64,000 nucleotides of DNA from Ferrimonas pelagia (GCF_039543565.1 NZ_BAABJZ010000024.1:78212-142211), one strand, 5' to 3'; numbered from the stretch's first letter, positions 32,597-41,719 are shown. Translations and numbers: made by a program. The notes: a model not told the origin generated them from the sequence alone.

Positions 32597-34057
32597 ATGA
32601 CCCATTTGATCAACGGTGAATGGCTTGCCGGCCAGGGCGCCGCATTCACTTCTCTCAATCCCGCCAACGGCGAGACGATCTGGCAGGGTGCCAGCGCCAG
32701 TGCCGAGCAGGTCGACAGCGCGGTGCGCGCCGCTCGAGCGGCGCAGCTGGATTGGTTTCTGTCCGGCCTAGAGGCCCGCATCGCGGTGATCCAGGCGTTC
32801 AAGGCCGAGCTGGAGCAGGCCAAGGAGCCACTGGCCCGGCTGATCAGCGACGAGACCGGCAAACCCCTGTGGGAGACCCGCACCGAGGTGGCGGCAATGA
32901 TGGGCAAGGTGGACTTGTCCATCAAGGCGCAGGCGGAGCGCACCGGCGATAAGTGCAGTGCGCTGCCCGCCGGTCGCGCGGTGTTGCGGCACAAGCCCCA
33001 TGGCGTGGTGGCGGTGTTTGGACCCTATAATTTCCCTGGGCATCTGCCCAATGGCCATATCGTGCCGGCGCTGTTGGCGGGCAATTGCGTGGTGCTCAAA
33101 CCCTCGGAGTTGACGCCGAAGGTATCTGAGATGGCGCTGCAGCTGTGGCAGAAGGCGGGTCTGCCCGCTGGGGTGATCAACCTGGTGCAGGGCGAGGTGG
33201 AGACCGGCAAGGCGCTGTCGGCCCATCCGGGGAGCGACGGCCTGTTCTTTACCGGCAGCTCCCGCACCGGCCACCTGCTGCACCAGCAGTACGCCGGTCA
33301 GCCGGGCAAGATCCTGGCGCTGGAGATGGGCGGCAATAATCCGCTCATTGTGCGGGCGGTGGCCGATGCAACCGCCGCGGTGCACGAGATCATTCAGTCG
33401 GCGTTTATCTCCTCCGGCCAACGCTGCACCTGTGCCCGCCGGCTCTATGTGCCCCGCACCGCTCAGGGCGACGCCATTCTGGCTCAACTGGTGGTAGCGA
33501 CGGCGCAGATCCGCGTGGCCGAGCCCGTCGCCGAGCCGGCGCCGTTTATTGCCAGCATGATCTCGGCCGAAGCGGCGCAAGGCATGCTGGCGGCGCAGCA
33601 GAGCCTGGTGGCGCTGGGCGGTGTGGTGCTGGAGCCGCTGGCGCTGATCAAAGCGGGCACCGGCCTAGTCCGCCCGGGGATAATCGACGTCACCGGCATT
33701 GCCAAGCTGCCGGATCAGGAATACTTCGGGCCGCTTTTGCAGGTGGTGCGTTACGACACGTTCGATGAGGCGATCGCGCTGGCCAACGACACCGGTTTTG
33801 GCTTATCCGCCGGCTTGCTGGCGGACAGCCGCGAGGAGTGGGACTATTTCCTGCCGCGCAGTCGGGCGGGGATCGTCAACTGGAATAAGCAGATCACCGG
33901 CGCGGCAGGCTCGGCGCCGTTTGGCGGCATTGGCGCCAGCGGCAACCATCGCGCCAGCGCCTATTACGCGGCGGATTATTGCGCCTACCCGGTGGCGTCG
34001 ATGGAGGCCGATGCGGTCAGCCTGCCGGCCACACTCGCCCCCGGCCTGACGCTGTAA
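32597..34057 (+). CDS. astD: Succinylglutamic semialdehyde dehydrogenase
   Basis: A 486-residue aldehyde dehydrogenase-superfamily enzyme, NAD-dependent, oxidising succinylglutamate semialdehyde to succinylglutamate in the AST pathway. It has 'GVVAVFGPYNFPGHLPNGHI' near residue 140, the Glu in 'LEMGGNNPLIV', and the catalytic Cys277 in SGQRCTCARR. The position after astC and astA makes the assignment secure. AAGGAA precedes the start. astB and astE are not in this window. Confidence 0.95.
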   Translation: MTHLINGEWLAGQGAAFTSLNPANGETIWQGASASAEQVDSAVRAARAAQLDWFLSGLEARIAVIQAFKAELEQAKEPLARLISDETGKPLWETRTEVAAMMGKVDLSIKAQAERTGDKCSALPAGRAVLRHKPHGVVAVFGPYNFPGHLPNGHIVPALLAGNCVVLKPSELTPKVSEMALQLWQKAGLPAGVINLVQGEVETGKALSAHPGSDGLFFTGSSRTGHLLHQQYAGQPGKILALEMGGNNPLIVRAVADATAAVHEIIQSAFISSGQRCTCARRLYVPRTAQGDAILAQLVVATAQIRVAEPVAEPAPFIASMISAEAAQGMLAAQQSLVALGGVVLEPLALIKAGTGLVRPGIIDVTGIAKLPDQEYFGPLLQVVRYDTFDEAIALANDTGFGLSAGLLADSREEWDYFLPRSRAGIVNWNKQITGAAGSAPFGGIGASGNHRASAYYAADYCAYPVASMEADAVSLPATLAPGLTL

Positions 34058-34087
34058 GTCCTCGGCATACGACAAGGAGTCCAATGG

Positions 34088-34885
34088 ATGAAACACACGG
34101 TTAGTTCCCTGTTTGAAGCGCTGTGGCAGGATTACTTGCAGCAATGCCCGTCGGCCGCCAAGGTGCACCGGTTGCTCGGGGGCGGTGAGGCGCTGCTTAA
34201 CGATCACGTCGCCTTTCGTACCTTCGCTTTGCCGGGGATCGGTCTGGATGCGCTGGCGGCGCATTTTCTGGCCTTGGGCTATGAGGCCAAAGGCGAGTAC
34301 GAGTTTAAGCAGAAGAAACTGTTTGCTCGTCATTTCGAGCATCCGGATCCTCGCGCGCCTAAGGTGTTTATCTCCGAGCTGCTGCTGGGGCAGTGCTCCG
34401 AGGCGCTGCAGCGTACGGTGAAGTCGCTGGTGGCGCAGTTACCAGCGGAGGCGGCCAAGGCGGATGACTTTCTCTATAGCGGTGCAGTGTGGCGGGTGTC
34501 TCAAGCCGAGTATCAAGCGCTGCTGGCGGAGAGTGAGTACGCAGCCTGGCTGGCGGCATTTGGTTATCGGGCCAATCACTTTACGGTCAACGTCAATGCC
34601 CTATCCCGGTTTGAAACCCTAGAGTCGGTCAATGCGGCGCTCAAGGCGGCGGGCTTTGCGCTCAATGCCAGTGGTGGCGAGATCAAGGGATCGCCTCAGG
34701 TGTTGTTGGAGCAATCCTCAACCCTGGCGGACAAGGTGGACGTGGCGTTCAGTGACGCGAGCTTGTACATTCCGGCCTGTTTCTATGAGTTTGCCCGGCG
34801 TTACCCGCAAGCGGACGGCGAGCTGTACAGCGGCTTTGTGGCGGCGTCGGCGGATAAGATCTTTGAGTCAACGGACGCGCGTTAG
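34088..34885 (+). CDS. DUF1338 protein, HglS-like 2-oxoadipate dioxygenase/decarboxylase family
   Basis: A 265-residue DUF1338 protein. The family includes HglS, an Fe(II)-dependent enzyme converting 2-oxoadipate to 2-hydroxyglutarate in lysine catabolism. Visible family blocks include 'NDHVAFRTFALPG' near the N-terminus, with a candidate metal-binding His, 'GYRANHFTVNVN' in the middle, and a late Glu in 'CFYEFARRYP'. The strong site AAGGAG precedes ATG 34088. It lies 30 bp after astD and probably belongs to the same operon, which suggests it feeds on basic amino acid catabolism. Substrate not proven here. Confidence 0.8.
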   Translation: MKHTVSSLFEALWQDYLQQCPSAAKVHRLLGGGEALLNDHVAFRTFALPGIGLDALAAHFLALGYEAKGEYEFKQKKLFARHFEHPDPRAPKVFISELLLGQCSEALQRTVKSLVAQLPAEAAKADDFLYSGAVWRVSQAEYQALLAESEYAAWLAAFGYRANHFTVNVNALSRFETLESVNAALKAAGFALNASGGEIKGSPQVLLEQSSTLADKVDVAFSDASLYIPACFYEFARRYPQADGELYSGFVAASADKIFESTDAR

Positions 34886-34954
34886 CGCCGAGGTTCGGGA
34901 GCGAGGTTCGGGGCTGGGTCAGTAATAAGCTCCGACGAGTTGGTTTCAGATAGC

Positions 34955-34979
34955 AAAAAGGCACCCAGTGGGTGCCTTT
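34955..34979. terminator. Bidirectional terminator between the ast operon and crp
   Basis: A perfect 10-bp stem (34957-34966 with 34970-34979) and a 3-nt loop, with A residues on the left and T residues on the right. It serves the ast-DUF1338 operon and the convergent crp. Confidence 0.82.
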
Positions 34980-34999
34980 GTCTGATCGAGCAACGCGCC

Positions 35000-35635
35000 T
35001 TAGCGGGTGCCGTAGACCACGATGGTTTTACCGTGGGCTTGGATCAGATTCTGCTCTTCCAGCATTTTCAGGATGCGGCCCACGGTTTCGCGGGAGCAGC
35101 CAACGATCTGACCGATCTCTTGACGAGTGATCTTGATCTGCATGCCGTCTGGGTGCGTCATCGCATCCGGTTGGCGTGCCAGGCTCAGCAGGGTCTGGGC
35201 GATGCGGCCAGCAACGTCCAGGAACGCCAGATCGCCGACCTTCTGAGAGGTGGACTGCAGGCGGTTGGCCATCTGGGCAGACAGCTTCATCAGGATGTCA
35301 GGGTTAACCTGGATCAGCTGACGGAACTTCTTGTAGGAGATCTCGGCGATCTCGCACGGGGATTTCGCGCGCACCCAGGCAGTACGCTCTGGCTGCTCTT
35401 CAAACAGGCCCAGTTCGCCGATGAAGTCACCCTGGTTCAGGTAAGACAGGATCATCTCCTTGCCTTCTTCATCCTTGATCAGTACCGCGACAGAGCCCTT
35501 TACGATGTAGTACAGGGTGTCAGACTCTTCACCGGCGTGGATCAGAGTGCTTTTCGCTGGGTACTTGTGGATGTGGCAGTGGGACAGGAACCACTCCAGA
35601 GTTGGATCGGGCTTAGGCTTGCCAATCAGCGCCAT
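35000..35635 (-). CDS. crp: cAMP receptor protein (CRP)
   Basis: A 211-residue global regulator nearly identical in length to E. coli CRP. The N-terminal cyclic-nucleotide domain contains 'GDFIGELGLFEEQPERTAWV' (cAMP-binding Glu and Arg), and the C-terminal helix-turn-helix is 'TRQEIGQIVGCSRETVGRIL' with the recognition residues R-ET--R. AAGGAA precedes ATG 35635. The gene has its own promoter in the 168 bp upstream. Neighbouring prkB and yheU reproduce the enterobacterial order, but yhfA is absent. Confidence 0.98.
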   Translation of the reverse strand: MALIGKPKPDPTLEWFLSHCHIHKYPAKSTLIHAGEESDTLYYIVKGSVAVLIKDEEGKEMILSYLNQGDFIGELGLFEEQPERTAWVRAKSPCEIAEISYKKFRQLIQVNPDILMKLSAQMANRLQSTSQKVGDLAFLDVAGRIAQTLLSLARQPDAMTHPDGMQIKITRQEIGQIVGCSRETVGRILKMLEEQNLIQAHGKTIVVYGTR

Positions 35636-35682
35636 AGTATTATTCCTTTCAGTAGGATAAAACGCTTGAAACTTAATTCAGA

Positions 35683-35711
35683 ATTCTAGGATTAAATGTT
35701 AATTGCGTAAA
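35683..35711 (-). promoter_or_regulatory. Sigma-70 promoter of crp
   Basis: On the minus strand, TTTACG (35706-35711), a 17-bp spacer and TAGAAT (35683-35688) form a good sigma-70 promoter. It gives a crp leader of about 40 nt. Confidence 0.6.
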
Positions 35712-35803
35712 GTGGCCAGCACTTTGAACTAGATCGAGTTTTTAACCAAATCATGTCGATCAAGTGCACAATCTGGTCATGAACCACAGTTGGTGGTCAA
35801 AGT

Positions 35804-36721
35804 TTAACTGGTCGGATCACGACTTTGCAACTGATTCGCCTGATCCGCCAATAAGCATTGCTGCCGAGTCTGTTTTATCTTGCGTATCAATGGCGTAAGG
35901 ATCAACTCCATGGCCAGCGCCATCTTACCACCTGGCACCACTAAGGTGTTGACCCGTGACATAAAGCTGCCCTGGATCATCTGTAGGTAGTGGGTAAAGT
36001 TGGCATCTTGAATGCCGCGAAAGCGGATCACCACAAAGCTTTCGTCCAAGCTGGGAATGTCCTTGGCGGAGAAGGGGTTGGAGGTGTCGACCGTGGGCAC
36101 GCGTTGGAAATTGATGTGGGTGCGGGAAAACTGCGGCGTCATATGGGCGATGTAGTCGTCCATCGAGCGGACGATGGAGTCCATCACCTTCTCTCGGCTG
36201 TGGCCGCGCTCGTTGGTGTCGCGGACGATCTTTTGGATCCACTCCAGGTTGACGATGGGGACCATGCCGATCAGCAGATCGGCGTGTTTGGCCACATCCA
36301 CGTCCTCGGTGACCACGGCGCCGTGCAGGCCCTCGTAGTACAGCAGTTCACTGTCCTGGGTTAGGGGCTGGAATGGGGTAAAGGTACCCGGCATCTGGTT
36401 AAAGGGCACGGCTTCATCAAAGGTGTGCAGGTAGCGACGGATCTGACCGGTGCCGCTGTCACTGTACTCGCAAAAGAACTGTTCCAGTGCCGGGAAGTCG
36501 TTGGCTTCCGGGCCAAAGTAACTGATGCTGCGGCCCTCTTCCCGCGCCTTGCGGATCGCCACCTCCATCTCCGCTCGGGTATGACGGTGGAAGCTGTCCC
36601 CCTCCACCAGCGCGGCCTTGATCTCCAACTGGCGGAAGATGTGCTTGAATGCGGTGGTGGTTGTGGTGGTGCCTGCACCGGATGAACCGGTCACTGCGAT
36701 AATGGGATGTTTCGCCGACAT
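35804..36721 (-). CDS. prkB: Phosphoribulokinase-like protein (PrkB)
   Basis: A 305-residue P-loop kinase of the phosphoribulokinase family. The Walker A motif GSSGAGTTTTT is at about residues 12-22. 'GDSFHRHTRAEM' and 'YYEGLHGAVVTEDVDVAKHA' are conserved blocks. The gene sits next to crp in many gammaproteobacteria that have no Calvin cycle, and no RuBisCO gene is seen here, so the physiological substrate is uncertain. AAAGGAT precedes ATG 36721. It may be co-transcribed with yheU upstream. Confidence 0.92.
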   Translation of the reverse strand: MSAKHPIIAVTGSSGAGTTTTTTAFKHIFRQLEIKAALVEGDSFHRHTRAEMEVAIRKAREEGRSISYFGPEANDFPALEQFFCEYSDSGTGQIRRYLHTFDEAVPFNQMPGTFTPFQPLTQDSELLYYEGLHGAVVTEDVDVAKHADLLIGMVPIVNLEWIQKIVRDTNERGHSREKVMDSIVRSMDDYIAHMTPQFSRTHINFQRVPTVDTSNPFSAKDIPSLDESFVVIRFRGIQDANFTHYLQMIQGSFMSRVNTLVVPGGKMALAMELILTPLIRKIKQTRQQCLLADQANQLQSRDPTS

Positions 36722-36780
36722 AATCCTTTAAGTCCGCCGCGAGCTGATGTTTCGTTTATACGGGGCCGAAGCGGTTGGGG

Positions 36781-37032
36781 TCAAGTGCTCTGGGTTTGCA
36801 CTACGTCGTCGTGGCGCCGGATCGCGATGCTCTCATGCTCCTCGGAATACTCCACCACCAGCTCTCGCCGTTGCAGTGCCAGTCGGGCTTGCACGATGGC
36901 GTTGTTGAGCTGGCTTAGCTCGGTGTCGGCGAAGCCTTCATCGCCGACGGCGCTGATCAGATATTCGCGGATCAGGTTGTCGATGGTGTCGGCCGGGAGC
37001 GACTGACACAGGGTGGGATAATCGATCAGCAT
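36781..37032 (-). CDS. yheU: YheU family protein
   Basis: An 83-residue protein beginning MLIDYPTL with 'LPADTIDNLIREYLISAVGD' followed by 'YSEEHESIAI', the YheU (UPF0270) pattern 'L-E-TL-NLI--F---GTDYG' and 'WSE-HE---I'. Function is unknown. The position between prkB and yheT matches E. coli and supports the identification. GGA lies 7 nt before the start. The loop after 'EGF' is longer than in E. coli. Confidence 0.85.
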   Translation of the reverse strand: MLIDYPTLCQSLPADTIDNLIREYLISAVGDEGFADTELSQLNNAIVQARLALQRRELVVEYSEEHESIAIRRHDDVVQTQST

Positions 37033-37082
37033 GGGGATTTCCAGATTGGGAGCGAGGGGGCATTGTTGCGGCTGTACCCGGC

Positions 37083-38039
37083 TCAGTCAAATTGCACACG
37101 GTAGCGCAGCTGCAGTCCGTAGTCGGCGGAGTTATCGGCGTGGATCAAATTTTCCAACAGGCTCAGATCCACCGCATAGCGGGCGCGGCGATAACGATAA
37201 CCTAAGGTGATCTCATGGGTGGTTTTGCTCAGCTCGCCGGCGTGCTTCAGTGCCCCTTGCGAGATCTGATAGTGCGCTGCCACGCTGTGGCGCTCACTCA
37301 GGTGGTAGCGGTAGCCCAGATCGCCATGCCAAAGCCGCGTGCGGGTGGGGATCAGAAGCAGGGTGTCGGCACCGGTGTGGCTCAGTGCCAGCATGGCGCT
37401 GAGTTGGTATTGGCGATGGCGATAGCCGTAATCCAGTTGGGCGGCACCATCCCAGCGGCTGCCCTGCCGCCAGGCGACGGGATTGGTTTGATACTGGCCG
37501 GAGAGGGTGCTGCTGAGGCTGTGGCGAGGGGTGTGCAGCCATTGATAGCCCAGTGAGAGGGTGGTTTGATGGGCCAGGGTTTGAGCATCAAACTGGGTCA
37601 GATCCAAGCCATAGGCGGGATATTGGGCGACAAAGCGGTGTTTGGCGACCTGATCGCGTCCGTTCTGGTTGATCCCTGTCAGCTTGTGGAAGGTCAGCGT
37701 GGGCTGATCCAGATGGGTATTGTCGCTGCGGCCCAGATTGTAGCCAAGGCTGATTTGCCAGCGAGGGTGGAGCGTGACGCTGAGCTGGAGGCCGTAATCG
37801 CTGCGATAGTAGTCCAGCTCGTAGTGTTCGTTCTGGGCGAAGATACTGGCGGCTTGCAGGTGAATGGCCAGCTGCCAGCCGCTTTGGTACGCGCTGGCTT
37901 TCGGACCCGGGCTGAGCATCAAAGACTTGGTGGGTGCGGCCGAGCGCACCTGAATGGGCTCAAAGTCTACGGCGGCTCCTTGCGCCAAGCCGGAGCCGAG
38001 TCCGACGATAAGGCATCCCCTTTTGCACCATGGGTTCAT
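37083..38039 (-). CDS. DUF3187 outer-membrane-like beta-barrel protein
   Basis: A 318-residue protein with a signal peptide (cleavage near LAQGAA) and alternating-hydrophobic beta strands ending in an aromatic C-terminus ('YGLQLRYRVQF-D'). This is typical of DUF3187 proteins, which are predicted outer-membrane barrels of unknown function. It is inserted between yheU and yheT, which are adjacent in E. coli. It probably shares the operon's transcription. Ligand unknown. Confidence 0.75.
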   Translation of the reverse strand: MNPWCKRGCLIVGLGSGLAQGAAVDFEPIQVRSAAPTKSLMLSPGPKASAYQSGWQLAIHLQAASIFAQNEHYELDYYRSDYGLQLSVTLHPRWQISLGYNLGRSDNTHLDQPTLTFHKLTGINQNGRDQVAKHRFVAQYPAYGLDLTQFDAQTLAHQTTLSLGYQWLHTPRHSLSSTLSGQYQTNPVAWRQGSRWDGAAQLDYGYRHRQYQLSAMLALSHTGADTLLLIPTRTRLWHGDLGYRYHLSERHSVAAHYQISQGALKHAGELSKTTHEITLGYRYRRARYAVDLSLLENLIHADNSADYGLQLRYRVQFD

Positions 38040-38084
38040 ACCCCTCCCGTTGGCGATCTCAGGAGCGGTGAAGTTTAGTCGGTG

Positions 38085-39044
38085 TCAGTCGGTGTTGCTG
38101 AGATACGCCAGGATCCGGCGCTCCAGATAGTAGCGAGGCGCCCAGGGCCAGCCGCCTTCGATAAAGCCGACGTGGCCGCCATTGGGACACAGCTCCAGCT
38201 CGACGCTGTTACTCATCTCCTGCGGGAGCGGGATCACCGCCTGAGTCATAAAGGGATCGTCCTCGGCGTGCAGGATCAGCGTAGGGGTGCGGATCTGGCG
38301 CATAAAGGGTTTGCCGCTGGCGCGTCGGTAGTAATCGTCGGCGCTGGCAAAGCCATTGATGGGGGCGGTGATCTGATGATCGAACTGATAGAAGGTATTG
38401 AGGCCGCGCAACTGCTCGGCGCTCAAGGGCAACTGGGTGAGTTTGTCGGCGGTTTTGCGCTGCAGCCGGCTCAACAGATGACGCTGATAGACGCGTGAGA
38501 AGCCCTGCTCCATGCGCTGGGCGCAGGCGGCCAGATCCAGTGGGGCGGAGATCACCACCGCTTTTGTCACCAAGCTGGCGTCGCCGGTTTCGCCCAGATA
38601 CTTGGTCAGTTGGTTGCCGCCCAGGGAGTAACCCACCATCCAGAGCGGCGTGTGGGGACGCTGGCGCTTGAGCTCGGTGAGCACCGCGGCCAGATCGTCG
38701 CTGGCGCCGCTGTGATAGCTGCGTAGCAGCCGATTGGGCTCACCGGAGCAGGAGCGTTGGTGCATCACCACCGCCGCCAGAGATTGCTGCTCGGCCGCGA
38801 GCAATAGCCGGCGGACGTAGTGCGAGTCGGCACTGCCCTCCAAGCCATGCACCAACACCAGCAGCGGTGCGTCCCCCTGTGGCTGGGCCTGCCAGTCGAG
38901 ATCGAGAAAATCGCCGTCATCCAGCTCCAGTCGCTGACGTTGCAGTCGGGGGCGCTGCTTGGGCTTGGTCAGCACTGGCCAGATGGTTTGCAGATGGGGA
39001 TTGTGCCACCAGCGTGAGGGGCGAAAGCTGGATTTGATGGGCAT
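38085..39044 (-). CDS. yheT: Alpha/beta hydrolase YheT
   Basis: A 319-residue hydrolase of the AB-hydrolase 4 group. It contains 'WWHNPHLQTIWPVL' at the N-terminus, 'PLLVLVHGLEGSADSHYVR' as the oxyanion region, nucleophile GYSLGGN, a late Asp in 'HAEDDPF' and the catalytic His in GGHVGF. ATG 39044 fits the E. coli YheT start; a longer start would add 21 unrelated residues. Ester substrate unknown. The ribosome binding site is weak. Confidence 0.88.
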   Translation of the reverse strand: MPIKSSFRPSRWWHNPHLQTIWPVLTKPKQRPRLQRQRLELDDGDFLDLDWQAQPQGDAPLLVLVHGLEGSADSHYVRRLLLAAEQQSLAAVVMHQRSCSGEPNRLLRSYHSGASDDLAAVLTELKRQRPHTPLWMVGYSLGGNQLTKYLGETGDASLVTKAVVISAPLDLAACAQRMEQGFSRVYQRHLLSRLQRKTADKLTQLPLSAEQLRGLNTFYQFDHQITAPINGFASADDYYRRASGKPFMRQIRTPTLILHAEDDPFMTQAVIPLPQEMSNSVELELCPNGGHVGFIEGGWPWAPRYYLERRILAYLSNTD

Positions 39045-39116
39045 GATATTAAAACGTGTGTTTAAATAGTGAACAGATACTCTACTTGCAATGGCAGGCG
39101 CTGCCAAGGAGGCAAG

Positions 39117-39620
39117 GTGGAACGACGGCAGTTTATTTATGGGACGCTGGCCAGTGCGACGGCATTGTCACTGGGGATCGCCTTCTGGCCGGAGCCGGTC
39201 TCGATCCCGGCGCCGCTGGATGAGGCGCAGCAGTGGTTGTTTGTGGCCTTGATCCCTGTGGTACTCGAGGGGGCAGCACCGGCGCAGCGCTTGGAGCAGC
39301 AGGCGCCACGGATCGCCGTGGCGGTGGCGGATCTGATCGCCACCTTGCCACCGGGCGTACGCCAGCAATTGGCGCAGCTGCTTGGTCTGTTGCAGCAGAA
39401 GCTGGGCCGATTGGTACTGACCGGCTCGATGCTCCCGCTGGCTGAGCAGCAGCCGACGCTGCTTAGCCAGCTGCTCGATGATTGGCGCTTTCATTTTCTT
39501 GAGCTGATCCGCACCGCCTACGCTGGCTTGCGCGATCCCATCATGGCGGTGTGGTATGGCGATCCCGCCAATTGGTCTGCCCTCAATTATCAACCGCCCA
39601 GCTTGGGAGGTGCGCGATGA
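39117..39620 (+). CDS. Tat-signal small subunit of a GMC-type dehydrogenase
   Basis: A 167-residue protein starting at GTG 39117, with AAGGAGG directly upstream. The N-terminus ERRQFIYGTLASATALSL is a twin-arginine signal. The rest resembles gluconate 2-dehydrogenase subunit 3-like proteins, which help export or stabilise a partner GMC flavoprotein. Its stop overlaps the start of the GMC gene (ATGA), so the two are translationally coupled. Family call is moderate; the context makes it convincing. Confidence 0.72.
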   Translation: MERRQFIYGTLASATALSLGIAFWPEPVSIPAPLDEAQQWLFVALIPVVLEGAAPAQRLEQQAPRIAVAVADLIATLPPGVRQQLAQLLGLLQQKLGRLVLTGSMLPLAEQQPTLLSQLLDDWRFHFLELIRTAYAGLRDPIMAVWYGDPANWSALNYQPPSLGGAR

Positions 39621-41203
39621 TCCCGGATCCCATCAAAGCCGGTCTGGCCCAAGGCTGGCAGCATGTCGATGGCAGTCAGTTGACCGAGTCCAGCCGTATC
39701 AAGGCCGATGTGGTGGTGATCGGCTCCGGCGCGGGGGGCGGCACGGCGGCTCAGATCCTGGCTGAAGCGGGCCTTGCGGTGGTGATCATCGAGGCGGGGC
39801 CGCTGAAGTCGTCTTCGGACTTTGTGATGCAGGAGCGGGTGGCCTATCCGGATCTGTATCAGCAATCGGCGGCCATGAAGACCGCGGATCAGGCCATTGG
39901 CATGTTGCAAGGGCGCAACGTTGGCGGCTCGACCACGGTTAACTGGACCACCTCGATCCGCACGCCGCGGCAGACCCTGGCGCATTGGGCGCAGCATTTT
40001 GGCGTCGAGCAGATCACGCCTGAGTCGATGGCCCCGTGGTTTGAGCAAGCCGAGCAGGCGCTGAATATCTCGCCTTGGCCGGTGCCCGCCAATGCCAACA
40101 ATGCGCTGATGGCGCAGGGGTGTGAGCGGCTGGGGTGGGACTGGACGGTGATCCACCGCAACGTGCGCGGCTGTGCCGATCTGGGCTATTGCGGCATGGG
40201 ATGTCCGCTCAACGCCAAGCAGTCGATGTTGGTGACGACCATCCCGGCCGCCTTGTCCGCCGGGGCGCAGCTGTACAGTCGGACTGAGGCCTGGCAGTTG
40301 TTGCACGATGGCGAGCGGGTGCAGGGGGTGCTGTGTCATACCCGCGATCCGCAGCATCAACGCCGCGATATCACCGTGACCGTCGAGGCGCAGCAGGTGG
40401 TGCTGTGCGGCGGGGCGCTGCACTCGCCGGCGCTGTTGATGCGCTCGGCGGCGCCGGATCCCCACAAGCTCCTGGGTAAGCGCACCTTCCTGCATCCGAC
40501 GGTGATGGCCTTGGCGCGCTTTGCCAAGCCGGTGAACGCCCATGCCGGTGCGCCACAGAGTGTGTACTCAGACCAATTTCTCTGGCCGCAAGCGCCCGAT
40601 GCGATGGGATTTAAGTTAGAAGCGGCGCCGCTGCACCCGATGCTGTTGTCGAGCAAGGCGCCGGGGTTTGGCGTGGCCCATCACCGCATGATGCAGTCCC
40701 TCAATCATCTGCAGATCAGCCTGGCATTGCTGCGCGATGGCTTTGCCGATCACAGTCCGGGGGGACGGGTTATACTGGATGATTTTGGCGATCCTGTGCT
40801 GGATTATCCGCTGCATGATGAGCTGTGGCAGGGGATCCGCAACGCCTTCCTGCAGATGGTTCGATTGCAGTTTGCGGCGGGGGCCGAGGCGGTCTTGGTG
40901 GCGCACGATCAGGAGCTGTGGTGGCGGGATCTGGCCAGTGCCGAGGCGGGGATCGCGCAGATGGCGCTGGCGCCGCTGCAAACCACGGTGGCCTCAGCCC
41001 ATATCATGGGCGGCTGTGGTATGGCGGGATCGCCGGAGCAGGGCGTGGTCGACAGTTGGGGCCGGCATTATCAGCTGAGTAACCTGTCGGTGTTTGATGG
41101 TTCGGTGTTGCCGACCAGCCTGGGGGCCAACCCGCAGCTGACCCTGTATGGCTTGGCCCGGCGCAATGCCCACGCGCTGTTGGCGCGCTGGCCGCGCGGC
41201 TGA
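39617..41203 (+). CDS. GMC-family FAD oxidoreductase
   Basis: A 528-residue glucose-methanol-choline oxidoreductase. The FAD motif is 'VVVIGSGAGGGTAAQILAEA' at about 30-49. 'GRNVGGSTTVNWTTSIRTP' is the GMC signature, and the C-terminus has 'AHIMGGCGMAGSPEQGVVDS' and 'LSVFDGSVLPTSLGANPQLT'. It lacks its own signal peptide; the partner subunit with the Tat signal likely carries it across the membrane. It would oxidise an alcohol or sugar and pass electrons to the quinone or cytochrome pool. No cytochrome subunit gene follows. ATG 39617 overlaps the upstream stop. Confidence 0.85.
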   Translation: MIPDPIKAGLAQGWQHVDGSQLTESSRIKADVVVIGSGAGGGTAAQILAEAGLAVVIIEAGPLKSSSDFVMQERVAYPDLYQQSAAMKTADQAIGMLQGRNVGGSTTVNWTTSIRTPRQTLAHWAQHFGVEQITPESMAPWFEQAEQALNISPWPVPANANNALMAQGCERLGWDWTVIHRNVRGCADLGYCGMGCPLNAKQSMLVTTIPAALSAGAQLYSRTEAWQLLHDGERVQGVLCHTRDPQHQRRDITVTVEAQQVVLCGGALHSPALLMRSAAPDPHKLLGKRTFLHPTVMALARFAKPVNAHAGAPQSVYSDQFLWPQAPDAMGFKLEAAPLHPMLLSSKAPGFGVAHHRMMQSLNHLQISLALLRDGFADHSPGGRVILDDFGDPVLDYPLHDELWQGIRNAFLQMVRLQFAAGAEAVLVAHDQELWWRDLASAEAGIAQMALAPLQTTVASAHIMGGCGMAGSPEQGVVDSWGRHYQLSNLSVFDGSVLPTSLGANPQLTLYGLARRNAHALLARWPRG

Positions 41204-41219
41204 GTCGGCGGCGTGGCGA

Positions 41220-41717
41220 TCAGCTCAGGTTGTAGGTGGGCAGATCGTCCGGCGCGCACAGCTGAAACAGGTGGCTCAGTTGCTGCAGCAGGTTGCCCGG
41301 TAAGGTGTTGGGCTCGATCCCCTGTGCGTCCAGGCAGGCGGCGAGGTTATCGCCCTCGTGGGCAAAGCGCATCCGCTCTAAGGATTTGAGGATCAACTGC
41401 TGACTGCGTTTCTCCATCACCAGCTCCACCTCCAGCATCTGCTGGTAGCTCTCGGCCGGTAGGTTGTGCTTGGCTAGGCGGCGCAGCTGGCGGTAGGGCG
41501 CGAGCATGCGATCCCGCCAGGAGCCCTGTGCCATCTCCAATTGCCGAAACTGATTGTCATCGAGGAACTGACCCTGCTGCTCCAGTAACAGGGCCAGCAG
41601 CAATAGATTGGGCTCCAGCGCATATTTGTCTTGCAGCTCCAGCGCGGTGTGGCGCGCCCCCGGTTGCTTCCAGATGGACTCGCTAAACTGCCAATACTGC
41701 TCTGCGCTGATGCTCAT
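41220..41717 (-). CDS. TIGR02444/DUF2390 family protein
   Basis: A 165-residue protein. 'WQFSESIWKQPGARHTALEL' near the N-terminus and 'ALLLEQQGQFLDDNQFRQLE' are typical of TIGR02444. Function unknown. ATG 41717 with CAGGAG upstream begins 2 nt after the yheS stop, so it is the second gene of the yheS operon. Confidence 0.78.
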   Translation of the reverse strand: MSISAEQYWQFSESIWKQPGARHTALELQDKYALEPNLLLLALLLEQQGQFLDDNQFRQLEMAQGSWRDRMLAPYRQLRRLAKHNLPAESYQQMLEVELVMEKRSQQLILKSLERMRFAHEGDNLAACLDAQGIEPNTLPGNLLQQLSHLFQLCAPDDLPTYNLS

Positions 41718-41719
41718 AC

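Noticed and set aside
35740..35775. Possible CRP autoregulatory site before crp
   Set aside because: The best candidate (TGTGC...TCGAC) matches only about six of ten consensus positions.
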